Source of the DNA: Streptomyces violaceusniger Tu 4113
Lineage (GTDB): Bacteria; Actinomycetota; Actinomycetes; Streptomycetales; Streptomycetaceae
Direction: 5' to 3'
DNA length: 64,000 bases
Assembly (NCBI RefSeq): GCF_000147815.2
Contig: NC_015957.1
Coordinates: 3,472,001 to 3,536,000 of the forward strand
Shown: piece after piece, positions 34,415 to 42,468 of the stretch
Layout: every line of letters begins with the position of its first letter
Numbering within the stretch: the stretch's first letter is position 1
Program-made: the position numbers and the translations under genes
The notes under the pieces: generated by a model
What the model saw: only the letters and a program-made list of their open reading frames with translations
Database searches by the model: none
Told to the model about the DNA's origin: nothing

Positions 34415-35734
34415 ATGAGCACCACACAGCAGCCCGCGCCGCCGGGGGAGGAGCCCGCGCCGGCGGAGGAGTCGGCGTCGTACGATCCACGTACGGTGCG
34501 CCGCGCGATGCTCGCCGGGAGCATCGGCACCCTGATCGAGTACTTCGATTTCAGCGTCTACGGCTATCTCGCCGTGGCGATCGCTCCGCAGTTCTTCCCG
34601 GGCGACGATCCGGCGGCCTCGACGCTGGCGGCGCTCGCGGTGTTCGCCACCGGCCTCGTGGTGCGGCCGATCGGCGGCGTCTTCTTCGGATGGATCGGCG
34701 ACCGCTGGGGGCGTCGCAAGGCGCTGGTCTCCTCGGTCCTGTGCATGGGGGTGGCCAGCAGCCTCACCGGACTGCTGCCGACCTACAGCCAGATCGGCGT
34801 GTTCGCCGCGGTGCTCCTGTTCATCACCCGGCTGGTGCAGGGCATCTCCTCGGGTGGCGAGTCGGTCGGCGCCTACACCTACATCTACGAGTCGGCGCCA
34901 CCCCAGCGCAGGGCCTTCCTCGGCTCCGTCACGCCCATCGGGTCCAATCTCGGGTTCATGTTCGCGGCCACGACGGCCGGAGCGATCTCCGCCCTCACCA
35001 CCAAGGAACAGATGGGCGACTGGGGCTGGCGGCTGCCCTTCCTGATGGCCGTGCCGCTCACCCTCCTGTGCCTGTGGGCCCGGCTGCGGATCGAGGACAC
35101 CCCGGAATTCAAGGAGGCCGCACAGCGCGCCGACATCCCCGCGGCTCCGATCCGGGAGGTCCTGGCCACTCACCGTACGGCGCTGCTGCAGTCCGTCGGC
35201 CTGGCCATGGCACAGGGCGGCGCCATCTTCCTCGGGCTGACGTACATCGGCATCTACCTGACCACCAACCTGGGATACGACACCACGCTGGTGTACTGGC
35301 TGTCCGCGGGTGTCGTGCTCGTCACCGTGCTGCTCATGGTGCCGGCCGGCCGGCTCGCCGCCCGGTTCGGCTGCCGGCGCGTCCTGATGGGCGGGCTGTT
35401 GGGCTTCCTGGTGACCGCCTACCCCGCGATGCTGCTGATGGGCCAGGGCAGCCTGGCGCTGGCCGGTCTGGCGTATCTGCTCCTGATGCTGAGCAGTGCG
35501 TTCGTGCAGGTCCCGGCGGCGAGTCTGTGGCCGCATCTGTTCGAACGCCGGGTCCGCTACACCGGTATGGCGATCGGGTACAACGTCGGCACCGTCCTCG
35601 CGGGCGGTACGGCTCCGTATATCGCGGCCTTCCTGGTCGACCGGACCGGGAACCTGCTCTCCCCGGCGTTCTTCGTCATGCTGGTCTGCCTGATCGGCAT
35701 CGGTTCCCTGCTCACCGTCCGCAAGGATGTCTAG
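34415..35734 (+). CDS. MFS transporter, MHS family (uptake for the island)
   Basis: 439-residue symporter with about 12 helices. Signatures: AGSIGTLIEYFDFSVYGYLA at helix 1, GWIGDRWGRRKALV after helix 2 and TRLVQGISSGGESVGAYTYI in helix 4. The N-terminal 25 residues are Pro/Glu-rich. The operator-like ACTGAGTTCAGT lies 61 bp upstream, so it appears co-regulated with the acyl-CoA enzymes and probably imports their carboxylate substrate. A hairpin after the stop separates it from the convergent SDR gene. Confidence 0.88.
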   Translation: MSTTQQPAPPGEEPAPAEESASYDPRTVRRAMLAGSIGTLIEYFDFSVYGYLAVAIAPQFFPGDDPAASTLAALAVFATGLVVRPIGGVFFGWIGDRWGRRKALVSSVLCMGVASSLTGLLPTYSQIGVFAAVLLFITRLVQGISSGGESVGAYTYIYESAPPQRRAFLGSVTPIGSNLGFMFAATTAGAISALTTKEQMGDWGWRLPFLMAVPLTLLCLWARLRIEDTPEFKEAAQRADIPAAPIREVLATHRTALLQSVGLAMAQGGAIFLGLTYIGIYLTTNLGYDTTLVYWLSAGVVLVTVLLMVPAGRLAARFGCRRVLMGGLLGFLVTAYPAMLLMGQGSLALAGLAYLLLMLSSAFVQVPAASLWPHLFERRVRYTGMAIGYNVGTVLAGGTAPYIAAFLVDRTGNLLSPAFFVMLVCLIGIGSLLTVRKDV

Positions 35735-35746
35735 AAGGTGTTCGGC

Positions 35747-35769
35747 CGTGGCGGCGGCAGGCCGCCACG
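35747..35769. terminator. Terminator hairpin between convergent genes
   Basis: Nine-base arms (35747-35755, 35761-35769) with a 5-base loop, 12 bp after the transporter stop. Confidence 0.6.
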
Positions 35770-35808
35770 CACGGCGCCGCCACGCACGGCCGCGAGCCCA
35801 GCGCCGCT

Positions 35809-36552
35809 CTAATCCGCGGTGGAGTGGCCGCCGTGGCCGATGGTCTGGCCGCCGTCGATGAGGAACTCCCCGCCCGTCGTGTACGAGGCGTCGTCGCTCG
35901 CGAGGAAGAGCACCATGCGGGTGACCTCCTCGGGCTCCCCGATGCGCCGCACCGGCTGATGGGCGAAGAGCGCGGGTGAGGCGGTCTCACCCATGGACGT
36001 ACGGATGACACCCGGGTGGACGGAGTTCACCCGCACCCCGCTGCCCGCCATGTCCAGTGCGGCGGCCTTGGTCATCCCGCGCACCCCCCACTTGCTCGCC
36101 ACGTAGCCGATGCCACCGGCGAAACCCGTCATGCCGGCGGCCGAGGAGACATTGACGACGGCCCCGTGGCCGCGGTCGCGCATGCCGGGGAGGACGGTGT
36201 GCATGCCGAGGAACGCGCCCACCAGATTGACGTCGACGATCCGGCGGAAGTGCTCGGGCGACTGCTGCTCCACACCGCCGTAGTGCATGATCCCCGCGTT
36301 GTTGACCAGGACATCCACGGGGCCGAGGGTGTCCTCGACCGTGCGGACGACGGACCGCCACTGCGCTTCGTCGGTGACGTCGAGGTGGCAGTACCGTGTG
36401 TCGGGGAGTTCATCGGCCAGGGCCGCTCCCTCGTCGTCCAGCAGGTCGCAGACGGCGACCCGGGCGCCCTCCGCGACCAGCGCCCGTACATGCGTGGCAC
36501 CCATGCCCCGGGCACCGCCGGTGACGATCGCTACCTTTCCGGTGAAGCGCAT
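35809..36552 (-). CDS. Short-chain dehydrogenase (hydroxysteroid-dehydrogenase-like SDR)
   Basis: 247-residue classical SDR. TGGARGMGATHVRALVAEGA is the cofactor loop and the Asp in VAVCDLLDDEG suggests NAD. NNAGIMHYGG, VVNVSSAAG and YVASKWG provide the Asn-Ser-Tyr-Lys tetrad. The sequence style (GGARGMGATH) matches the 3-alpha/20-beta-hydroxysteroid dehydrogenase group, though substrate cannot be inferred from this alone. The ATG start has a GGAAGGGAAG site. It lies 127 bp downstream of the leftward zinc alcohol dehydrogenase. Confidence 0.9.
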   Translation of the reverse strand: MRFTGKVAIVTGGARGMGATHVRALVAEGARVAVCDLLDDEGAALADELPDTRYCHLDVTDEAQWRSVVRTVEDTLGPVDVLVNNAGIMHYGGVEQQSPEHFRRIVDVNLVGAFLGMHTVLPGMRDRGHGAVVNVSSAAGMTGFAGGIGYVASKWGVRGMTKAAALDMAGSGVRVNSVHPGVIRTSMGETASPALFAHQPVRRIGEPEEVTRMVLFLASDDASYTTGGEFLIDGGQTIGHGGHSTAD

Positions 36553-36679
36553 GCTGAACTTCCCTTCCGCAACCGTGAGTTGCCGTGTCCGTGAGCCCGC
36601 GCATCCGTGAGTCCGCGCGCTCGCGCGTCCATAAGCTCCGCGTCCATGAGCCGGAGCCATCAGTCCACCGCGAATGTGA

Positions 36680-37720
36680 TCAGTCCGGTACGAGCACGGT
36701 CCGGCCCCGCACCTGGCCCCGGCGAAGCCGGTCGATCGCCTCCGCGGCGGCGGACAGCGGGAAGCGCTCCGTCTCGACGTGGAGCGCCCCCGAATGTGCC
36801 AGCGCGACGACCGCGGCCAGTTCCTGGCGCGTTCCCCAGAAGGGCAGTGAGAGCCGGAAGCCGGGTGGCAGGACACCCGGCTTGGACACCGTCAGGCTGC
36901 CGCCTCCGCTTCCCACGACGGCGAGTTCGCCGCCGGGGCGCAGGACGCCGGTCGCCAGTTCCAGCGTCTGTGGGGCGCCGACGAAGTCGAATACGGCGTC
37001 CGCTCCCACGCCACCGCTGCGCGCCCTCAGGACGCGGGCGGTGTCCGGTCGCATCAGGGTGCCGAAGTCCGCGCCGGAGCGGTCCGCGAGAGCCAGGGCG
37101 TCCTCGCGGACATCCACCGCCAGCACGCGGCTCGCGGTGGTCGCGTGGAGGGCCTGGACGGCCAGATGGCCGAGCCCGCCGACACCGATGACGACGGCGG
37201 TGGTGCCCTCGCCGAGGGCGTGCCGGAGCCCGGTCACGGCGTGGTAGGACGTCAGGCCCGCGTCGGAGAGCGGGGCGGCCTGGTCGGCCGGCAGGTCGCC
37301 GATCGGCACCAGATGGCGGGCGGAGGGGACGAGCAGATACTCGGCCATTCCGCCGTCCCGGCCCAGTCCGGCCCCGTGCCAGGCGAGGGTGTTCCGCCGA
37401 TCGCAGTAGTTGTCGGAGCCCGCGGCGCACCGCGCGCAGGAGCCACAGCCCCACGGCCCGTAGAGCACCACGCGGTCACCTGCGCGCACCCCGTCGGCGG
37501 CGGGCCCCAGGGCCGTGACCTGCCCGGCCACCTCGTGGCCGAGGGTGAACGGCAGCCGGTAGGGGAGCGCGCCCGGAGCACCGTCGATGACATGCAGATC
37601 GGAGCGGCACAGGCCGGCGGCTTCGACCCGCACCAGCACCTCGGCGCCGTGGGGAACGGGCCGCTCGACATCTGTTGGTGCCGGAGCCTCGCCCCAGGCC
37701 GTCAGCCGCAGTGCCCTCAT
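36680..37720 (-). CDS. Zinc-dependent alcohol dehydrogenase
   Basis: 346-residue medium-chain dehydrogenase. Catalytic zinc ligands are Cys of GLCRSD and the Glu-His of GHEVAG. Structural zinc Cys residues are in GPWGCGSCARCAAGSDNYC. The NAD(P) loop is VIGVGGLGHLAVQ. It oxidises an alcohol to an aldehyde or ketone, or the reverse. The ATG at 37720 is favoured over 37759 because MRALRLTAWGE is the normal start. It diverges from the next SDR over 98 bp that hold site F of the putative regulon. Confidence 0.9.
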   Translation of the reverse strand: MRALRLTAWGEAPAPTDVERPVPHGAEVLVRVEAAGLCRSDLHVIDGAPGALPYRLPFTLGHEVAGQVTALGPAADGVRAGDRVVLYGPWGCGSCARCAAGSDNYCDRRNTLAWHGAGLGRDGGMAEYLLVPSARHLVPIGDLPADQAAPLSDAGLTSYHAVTGLRHALGEGTTAVVIGVGGLGHLAVQALHATTASRVLAVDVREDALALADRSGADFGTLMRPDTARVLRARSGGVGADAVFDFVGAPQTLELATGVLRPGGELAVVGSGGGSLTVSKPGVLPPGFRLSLPFWGTRQELAAVVALAHSGALHVETERFPLSAAAEAIDRLRRGQVRGRTVLVPD

Positions 37721-37770
37721 CTTCACCGTCCCGGGTCTTGTCAGCGCTGCGGCTGCCACGGTAACAGAGG

Positions 37771-37783
37771 TGAAGTCGGTTCA
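37771..37783. promoter_or_regulatory. Regulon site F (weak), TGAAGTCGGTTCA
   Basis: It differs at two positions from the TGAATTCAGTTCA of site C and lies between the divergent alcohol dehydrogenase and SDR genes. It is a weaker candidate than the other five sites. Confidence 0.4.
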
Positions 37784-37818
37784 ATAGATGGTTGCAGCAA
37801 CGGAAGGGGATCGGTGCG

Positions 37819-38619
37819 ATGAGCGAAGAGGCCCGCACGGGGAGGTTCGCCGACAGGGTCGCGATGGTGACGGGAGCCGCCTCGGGCATGGGCGCGGCGG
37901 TCGCCCGGCAACTGGCCGCGGAAGGGGCGCGGGCCGTCGTCCTGGCGGACGTGAACGGCGACGGCGCGGCGGCCGTCGCCGAGGAGTTGCCCGCGGCCCG
38001 GGCGGTCGCACTCGACGTCACGGACGCGGCGGGCGTCGACAGTGCCTTCCAGGATGTACTGCACCGACACGGGCGGCTCGACGTCCTGGTGCACGCGGCG
38101 GGGGTCGACGATCCGGAGGCGAAGCGGCGCATCGCGGACGCGGCCGTCGAAGGCCGACCGGTCGAGCTGACCGATTCCCTCGACGACGCCTCCTGGCGGC
38201 GGGTCCTGCGCGTGAACCTGGACGGAACCTTCCATGTGCTGCGCGCCGCGGTGCGGGTCATGCGGCCCCGCGAGGCCGGGGCGATCGTGGTGATCGGATC
38301 GTCGTCGGCCTTCGACGCGCCCGTCGGCTACCCGCACTACGCCGCCTCCAAGGCGGGTGTGCACGCCCTGGCCCAGGCCGTGGCCAAGGAGGTCATCGCG
38401 TCCGGGATCCGCGTGAACCTGGTGGCCCCGGGGCCGACGGACACGGGGATGGCGGCCCGCACTCCCGAGGCGCTGCGGTCGGCCTTCGCCGACCCGCGGG
38501 TGCGCCCGTACGCGACGCCCGAGGAGATATCCGAGATCGTCCTCTTCCTCGCGAGCGATGCCGCGGCGAACCTCGTCGGCGCGGTGCTGCTCGCCAACGG
38601 CGGCCGGTTCACCGCCTGA
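37819..38619 (+). CDS. Short-chain dehydrogenase/reductase
   Basis: 266-residue SDR. TGAASGMGAAVARQLAAEGA is the cofactor loop and Asp in VVLADVNGD suggests NAD. The fold-stabilising motif reads HAAG instead of NNAG. A catalytic Ser in VVIGSSSAF and the Tyr-Lys of HYAASKAG are present. An approximately 20-residue insert (KRRIADAAVEGRPVELTD) follows the HAAG motif. ATG 37819 has GGAAGGGGA 7 bases upstream. It is probably a beta-hydroxyacyl or alcohol dehydrogenase of the island. Confidence 0.88.
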   Translation: MSEEARTGRFADRVAMVTGAASGMGAAVARQLAAEGARAVVLADVNGDGAAAVAEELPAARAVALDVTDAAGVDSAFQDVLHRHGRLDVLVHAAGVDDPEAKRRIADAAVEGRPVELTDSLDDASWRRVLRVNLDGTFHVLRAAVRVMRPREAGAIVVIGSSSAFDAPVGYPHYAASKAGVHALAQAVAKEVIASGIRVNLVAPGPTDTGMAARTPEALRSAFADPRVRPYATPEEISEIVLFLASDAAANLVGAVLLANGGRFTA

Positions 38620-38692
38620 GCGGATCCGGGCCCGCCCCGATCCTGGCGCCGGATGGTCTTGCCTGCCTGGAGTCCCATGCCTACGGTCATGA

Positions 38693-38704
38693 ATTGAGTT
38701 CAGT
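38693..38704. promoter_or_regulatory. Regulon site B, ATTGAGTTCAGT
   Basis: It lies 42 bp before the acyl-CoA dehydrogenase start and shares the CTGAACTCA core on the reverse strand with sites A, D and E. Confidence 0.65.
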
Positions 38705-38746
38705 TCTTGCGCTCCTCGCCCGCCGTACGAGCACGATGGAGATCCC

Positions 38747-39928
38747 ATGCACCGTCGCCACCCCGAGGTCGACCCCCAGCTACTGTCCGAAACGGACGAA
38801 CAGCGACAATTGCGTACCGTCCTGCGGGACCTCTACGCCGAGGCGAGTGGCGTCGAGGAGGTGCGCAAGCATCTGGCCACCCCGCGCGGATACGACGAAG
38901 CGCTCTGGGCACGGCTCGCGGGCGAGATCGGCGTCCACGGCCTGGCCGTTCCGGAGGAGTACGGCGGGTCGGGCTTCACCTTCGCCGAACTGGCCGTGGC
39001 CCTGGAGGAATCCGGACGCGCCCTGTACTGCGCGCCGCTGCTCCCCACAGTGGTCCTGGCCGCACACGCCCTCCTGCTCAGCGGCGACCGTACGGCATGC
39101 GAGCGCTACCTGCCCCGGATCGCCGACGGCACGCTCACCGCCACCGTGGCCGGGTTCGGCCCCGGCGGCCCCGGTCGGCCCGGTGGCCCCGATCGGTCCC
39201 GCGGGCTCGCCGTCACCGCGGAACAGGGGGGCGACGGCTGGGTGCTGCGTGGCCGGGCGGACTTCGTGCTCGACGGGGCCGGTGCGGATCTGCTCCTGGT
39301 CCGGGCCGGAACGCCCGCCGGGCCTCGGATCTTCGCCTGTGAGCCTGCCCCCGACACCTGCCGGCGGACTCCGCGCCGCGTCCTGGACGAGACGCGGCGC
39401 CAGGCGCTGGTGGAATTCATGGGTGCCCCGGCCACTGCCGTGGGCACGGCGGAGGAGGCCGAGGGCACGGTTTCGGCCACGCTGGACATCGGGCGGGCCG
39501 CGCTCGCGGCCGAGCAGGTCGGCGGCAGCGGGCACGCGCTGGACGGCACCGTCGCCTTCGTGGCCCAGCGCCACCAGTTCGGCCGCCCCATCGGGTCCTT
39601 CCAGGCCGTCAAGCACCGGCTGGCCGATGTGCTGGTGGCGCTGGAGGCGGCGCGCTCGGGGTCCGCGTACGCGACCGCCTGCGCCGCCATCGCCTCGCCG
39701 CAGCTTCCGGTGGCCGCCTGCGCCGCCGCCGTGGTCTGCTCCGAGACCTTCCGCCTGGCGACGGCCGAGTACGTCCAGTTGCACGGCGGGATCGGCTTCA
39801 CCTGGGAGCACCCGGCTCATCTGTACGTGCGCCGGGCGCGCGGCGCCGAGGTGCTGTTCGGCACGGCGGACCAGCACCGGACCCGGCTCGCCGGGCTCGT
39901 CGGCCTCGCCAGCCGCCCCGCTGCCTGA
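38747..39928 (+). CDS. Acyl-CoA dehydrogenase, possible non-catalytic partner subunit
   Basis: 393 residues. The family fold is clear: LAVPEEYGGSGFTFAELAVA, RHQFGRPIGSFQAVKHRLAD and YVQLHGGIGFTWEHPAHLYV. The substrate/FAD middle segment is diverged and Gly/Pro-rich (FGPGGPGRPGGPD). At the place of the catalytic Glu the sequence reads FGTADQHR, with Asp where the other three dehydrogenases of this island have Glu. In actinobacterial alpha2-beta2 FadE enzymes one subunit lacks the base, so it may pair with the dehydrogenase at 42469. Site B of the regulon lies just upstream. Confidence 0.85.
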   Translation: MHRRHPEVDPQLLSETDEQRQLRTVLRDLYAEASGVEEVRKHLATPRGYDEALWARLAGEIGVHGLAVPEEYGGSGFTFAELAVALEESGRALYCAPLLPTVVLAAHALLLSGDRTACERYLPRIADGTLTATVAGFGPGGPGRPGGPDRSRGLAVTAEQGGDGWVLRGRADFVLDGAGADLLLVRAGTPAGPRIFACEPAPDTCRRTPRRVLDETRRQALVEFMGAPATAVGTAEEAEGTVSATLDIGRAALAAEQVGGSGHALDGTVAFVAQRHQFGRPIGSFQAVKHRLADVLVALEAARSGSAYATACAAIASPQLPVAACAAAVVCSETFRLATAEYVQLHGGIGFTWEHPAHLYVRRARGAEVLFGTADQHRTRLAGLVGLASRPAA

Positions 39929-39994
39929 ACTCGAATGGGTATGTCTCGATCAAGGGCTTGACACGGTGCGGCTCTGGAATCAAAGTTGTAGTGA

Positions 39995-40006
39995 ATTCAG
40001 TTCAGT
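39995..40006. promoter_or_regulatory. Regulon site C, ATTCAGTTCAGT
   Basis: Within GTGAATTCAGTTCAG, 17 bp before the enoyl-CoA hydratase start and touching its ribosome site. It carries the CTGAACTGA variant of the core on the reverse strand. Confidence 0.6.
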
Positions 40007-40022
40007 TTCAGAGGGGTGAGGG

Positions 40023-40811
40023 ATGACAACGGAAGAAGAGATCCAGTTCGAGCGCGACGGCCACGTCGCCCGTGTGTGGCTCAACCGTCCGTGGAAGAAG
40101 AACTGCGTCACCGTGCCGATCCTGGACCGGCTCGACGAGATCATCACCGAGGTGGACGAGGACCCCGAGCTTCGGGTCCTGGTGGTGCGCGGCCGTGGCG
40201 GCACGTTCTGCTCGGGGTTCGACCTCGACAGCCTGAAGGCCGAGTACGTCGGCAAGTCGAACGCGATCGACGTCGCGGTGAAGTCCGCGAAGGTGTGCGA
40301 CCGCCTGTACTCGATGAAGACCCCCTCGGTCGCGGTCCTGGAGGGCCATGTCACCGCAGGCGGCTTCGAGATCATGATCTCCTGCGACTTCGCCATCTCC
40401 GCCGACGACGCGAAGATCGGCGACTTCCACATCCGCCGCGCGCTCTTCGGCGGCGCCGGTCCGATCTACCGGGTGCCGCGCATGATCGGCATCCGTAAGA
40501 CCAAGGAGCTGATGCTCACCGGCAAGCTGCTCTCCGGCATCGAGGCCGCCGAGTTCGGCCTGATCAACAAGTCGGCACCGGCCGAGGAGCTGGACGCGAC
40601 GGTCGAGGAGTTCATCAGCCACCTCGCCGACAAGAGCCCCTTCACCATGTGGCTCACGAAGATGACGATCGACCGCAGCCTGGACGCCGACACCCAGTCG
40701 CTGATGGTCATGGAGCACCTCGCCGTGGGTGTGGCGCTCAACTCCGAGGACGCGAACGAGGGCGTGTCGGCGTTCTTGGAGAAGCGCGAACCCAAGTGGC
40801 AGGGGCGCTGA
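40023..40811 (+). CDS. Enoyl-CoA hydratase/isomerase family protein
   Basis: 262-residue crotonase. VRGRGGTFCSGFDLDSLKAE is the oxyanion-hole segment, followed by VLEGHVTAGGFEIMISCDFA. Asp of GDFHIRRALFGGAG replaces or shifts the usual Glu pair, so hydratase, isomerase or hydrolase activity are all possible. It is the first gene of a ten-gene rightward operon that runs to 49427 and it has regulon site C in its leader. Confidence 0.87.
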   Translation: MTTEEEIQFERDGHVARVWLNRPWKKNCVTVPILDRLDEIITEVDEDPELRVLVVRGRGGTFCSGFDLDSLKAEYVGKSNAIDVAVKSAKVCDRLYSMKTPSVAVLEGHVTAGGFEIMISCDFAISADDAKIGDFHIRRALFGGAGPIYRVPRMIGIRKTKELMLTGKLLSGIEAAEFGLINKSAPAEELDATVEEFISHLADKSPFTMWLTKMTIDRSLDADTQSLMVMEHLAVGVALNSEDANEGVSAFLEKREPKWQGR

Positions 40812-40816
40812 TCCGG

Positions 40817-41200
40817 ATGACCACGGATCCGCGGAGCTCCGCCGCCGGCGGGCTCCAGGGCGCACGCTGCTCCGGCTGCTCGGTGACGGTGTACCCCGCG
40901 GACGACACGTGCCCGCGCTGCGGAGGGCCGGCCGAACCGGCGGCCCTCCAGGGCACGGGCACGCTGTGGACCTGGACGGTGCAGCGGTACGCCCCCAAAT
41001 CGCCGCCCTACCAGGCCCCGCCCGGAGGCTTCGAGCCGTTCGCGCTCGGCTATGTCGAGCTGGCGGAGGGCGTGCGGGTGGCCGCCGTCCTCGACGTCGA
41101 CGACCTCGACGCCGTCCGTATCGGCATGCCGCTCTCCGTGACCGCCGGTCCCGGGGTGCCCCGGGCCAGGCCCACACCCCCGAGCGAGGAGGGCTCTTGA
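40817..41200 (+). CDS. DUF35 OB-fold/zinc-ribbon acyl-CoA-associated protein
   Basis: 127 residues. An N-terminal rubredoxin-like zinc ribbon (ARCSGCSVTVYPADDTCPRC) is followed by an OB fold (LQGTGTLWTWTVQRYAP, PFALGYVELAEGVRVAAVL). Such proteins bind the acyl-CoA and partner with lipid-transfer-type thiolases, for example in the steroid side-chain aldolase Ltp2/ChsH2. The next gene is such a thiolase and starts within the stop of this one (TTGA). The ATG at 40817 lacks a strong ribosome site and is 5 bp after the hydratase stop, suggesting coupling. Confidence 0.85.
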   Translation: MTTDPRSSAAGGLQGARCSGCSVTVYPADDTCPRCGGPAEPAALQGTGTLWTWTVQRYAPKSPPYQAPPGGFEPFALGYVELAEGVRVAAVLDVDDLDAVRIGMPLSVTAGPGVPRARPTPPSEEGS

Positions 41201-42342
41201 GCACCGATGTGCTGATCTGCGGCGCGGGGCGCACCCCGTTCGGCCGGTCGGAGACGACCGGCCGGCAGCTCGCCGTCGCCGCCGTGAACGCCGCGCTGGC
41301 GGACGCCGGGATCGCGTGGTCGCGGGTGCGGGCCGCGTTCGGCGGCAGCGACAGCGCGGGCCTCGCGGACACCCTGGTGACCCAACTCGGCCTGACCGGG
41401 CTGCCGTTCGTCAATGTCAAGAACGGCTGCGCCACCGGTGGCAGCGCGCTGGTCTCCGCCGTGAACGCGATCCGCTCCGGTATGGCGGACGTCGTCCTCG
41501 CCGTCGGCTTCGACAAACACCCGCGCGGCGCCTTCGATCCCAGGCCCGAGGACTGGGGCCTGGGCGCGGAGTACGGCAGCGACGGGCTGATGGTGACCAC
41601 CCAGTTCTTCGGCATGAAGATCCAGCGTTATATGCACGACCACGGGATCACCCCGCGGACCCTCGCCCTGGTCGCCGAGAAGGCGTACCGCAACGGCGGT
41701 CTGACCCCCGAGGCGTGGCGGCGCGAACCGGTGTCCGCCGCGGAGATCCTGGAATCCGGCATGGTCAGCGATCCGCTGACCCGCTTCATGTTCTGCTCCC
41801 CGGGAGCGGGCGCGGCGGCGCTGGTCCTCTGCTCGCCCGAGGCCGCCCGCGCGATGGACGGCACACCGGTCACCCTGCGCTCGGCGGCCGTACGCACCCG
41901 GCGCTTCGGCTCGTTCGAGGTGTTCAGCCCGTGGATTCCCGGGGGCACACCGACCAGCGTCAGCCGTGACGCCTCGGCCGCCGCCTTCGAGGAGGCGGGG
42001 CTCGGCCCCGGCGATGTCGACGTCTGTCAACTGCAGGACACCGAGAGCGGCGCCGAGGTCATGCACATGGCCGAGTGCGGATTCTGCGAGGACGGCGAGC
42101 AGGAGCGGCTGATCGCCTCCGGCGCCACCGCGATCGACGGAACGCTGCCGGTCAACACCGACGGCGGCTGCATCGCCAACGGCGAACCCATCGGCGCCTC
42201 GGGTCTGCGCCAGGTCTACGAGGTCGTCCAGCAGCTCCGCGGCCGGGCCGGTGAGCGCCAGGTCCCGGACCGCCCCAGGATCGGCTTCACCCATGTGTAC
42301 GGCGCCCCCGGCGTGAGCGCCTGCACGGTCCTGTCCCGTTGA
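41197..42342 (+). CDS. Lipid-transfer-type thiolase (SCP-x/Ltp2-like)
   Basis: 381 residues, thiolase fold. The nucleophile Cys is in VKNGCATGGSALVSAV; GGCIANGEPIGASGLRQVYE is the C-terminal active-site loop and GFTHVYGAPGVSACTVL the terminal strand. These enzymes carry out thiolytic or retro-aldol cleavage of acyl-CoA and need a DUF35 partner, here the preceding overlapping gene. The TTG start has GAGGAGGG upstream. A 126-bp gap with 24-bp repeats separates it from the next dehydrogenase. Confidence 0.88.
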   Translation: MSTDVLICGAGRTPFGRSETTGRQLAVAAVNAALADAGIAWSRVRAAFGGSDSAGLADTLVTQLGLTGLPFVNVKNGCATGGSALVSAVNAIRSGMADVVLAVGFDKHPRGAFDPRPEDWGLGAEYGSDGLMVTTQFFGMKIQRYMHDHGITPRTLALVAEKAYRNGGLTPEAWRREPVSAAEILESGMVSDPLTRFMFCSPGAGAAALVLCSPEAARAMDGTPVTLRSAAVRTRRFGSFEVFSPWIPGGTPTSVSRDASAAAFEEAGLGPGDVDVCQLQDTESGAEVMHMAECGFCEDGEQERLIASGATAIDGTLPVNTDGGCIANGEPIGASGLRQVYEVVQQLRGRAGERQVPDRPRIGFTHVYGAPGVSACTVLSR

Positions 42343-42374
42343 AGGTCCCGTTGAGAGTTGCGCCGGATGTCCGC

Positions 42375-42436
42375 CGGAATGTCCCGCCGAATGTGCGGCG
42401 GAATGTCCCGCCGAATGTGCGGCGGAATGTCCCGCT
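42375..42436. repeat. 24-bp tandem repeat in operon leader
   Basis: Two full copies and a partial third copy of a 24-bp unit beginning CGGAATGTCCCGCCGAATGT, between the thiolase gene and the acyl-CoA dehydrogenase gene. Each unit contains a small GCCG/CGGC symmetry. Confidence 0.85.
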
Positions 42437-42468
42437 GAACGGCCCCCCGATCGGAGGTGGAGGAAGAG

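Noticed and set aside
42375..42436. CRISPR-like repeat
   Set aside because: The units are contiguous without spacers and only two to three copies exist; there are no cas genes.
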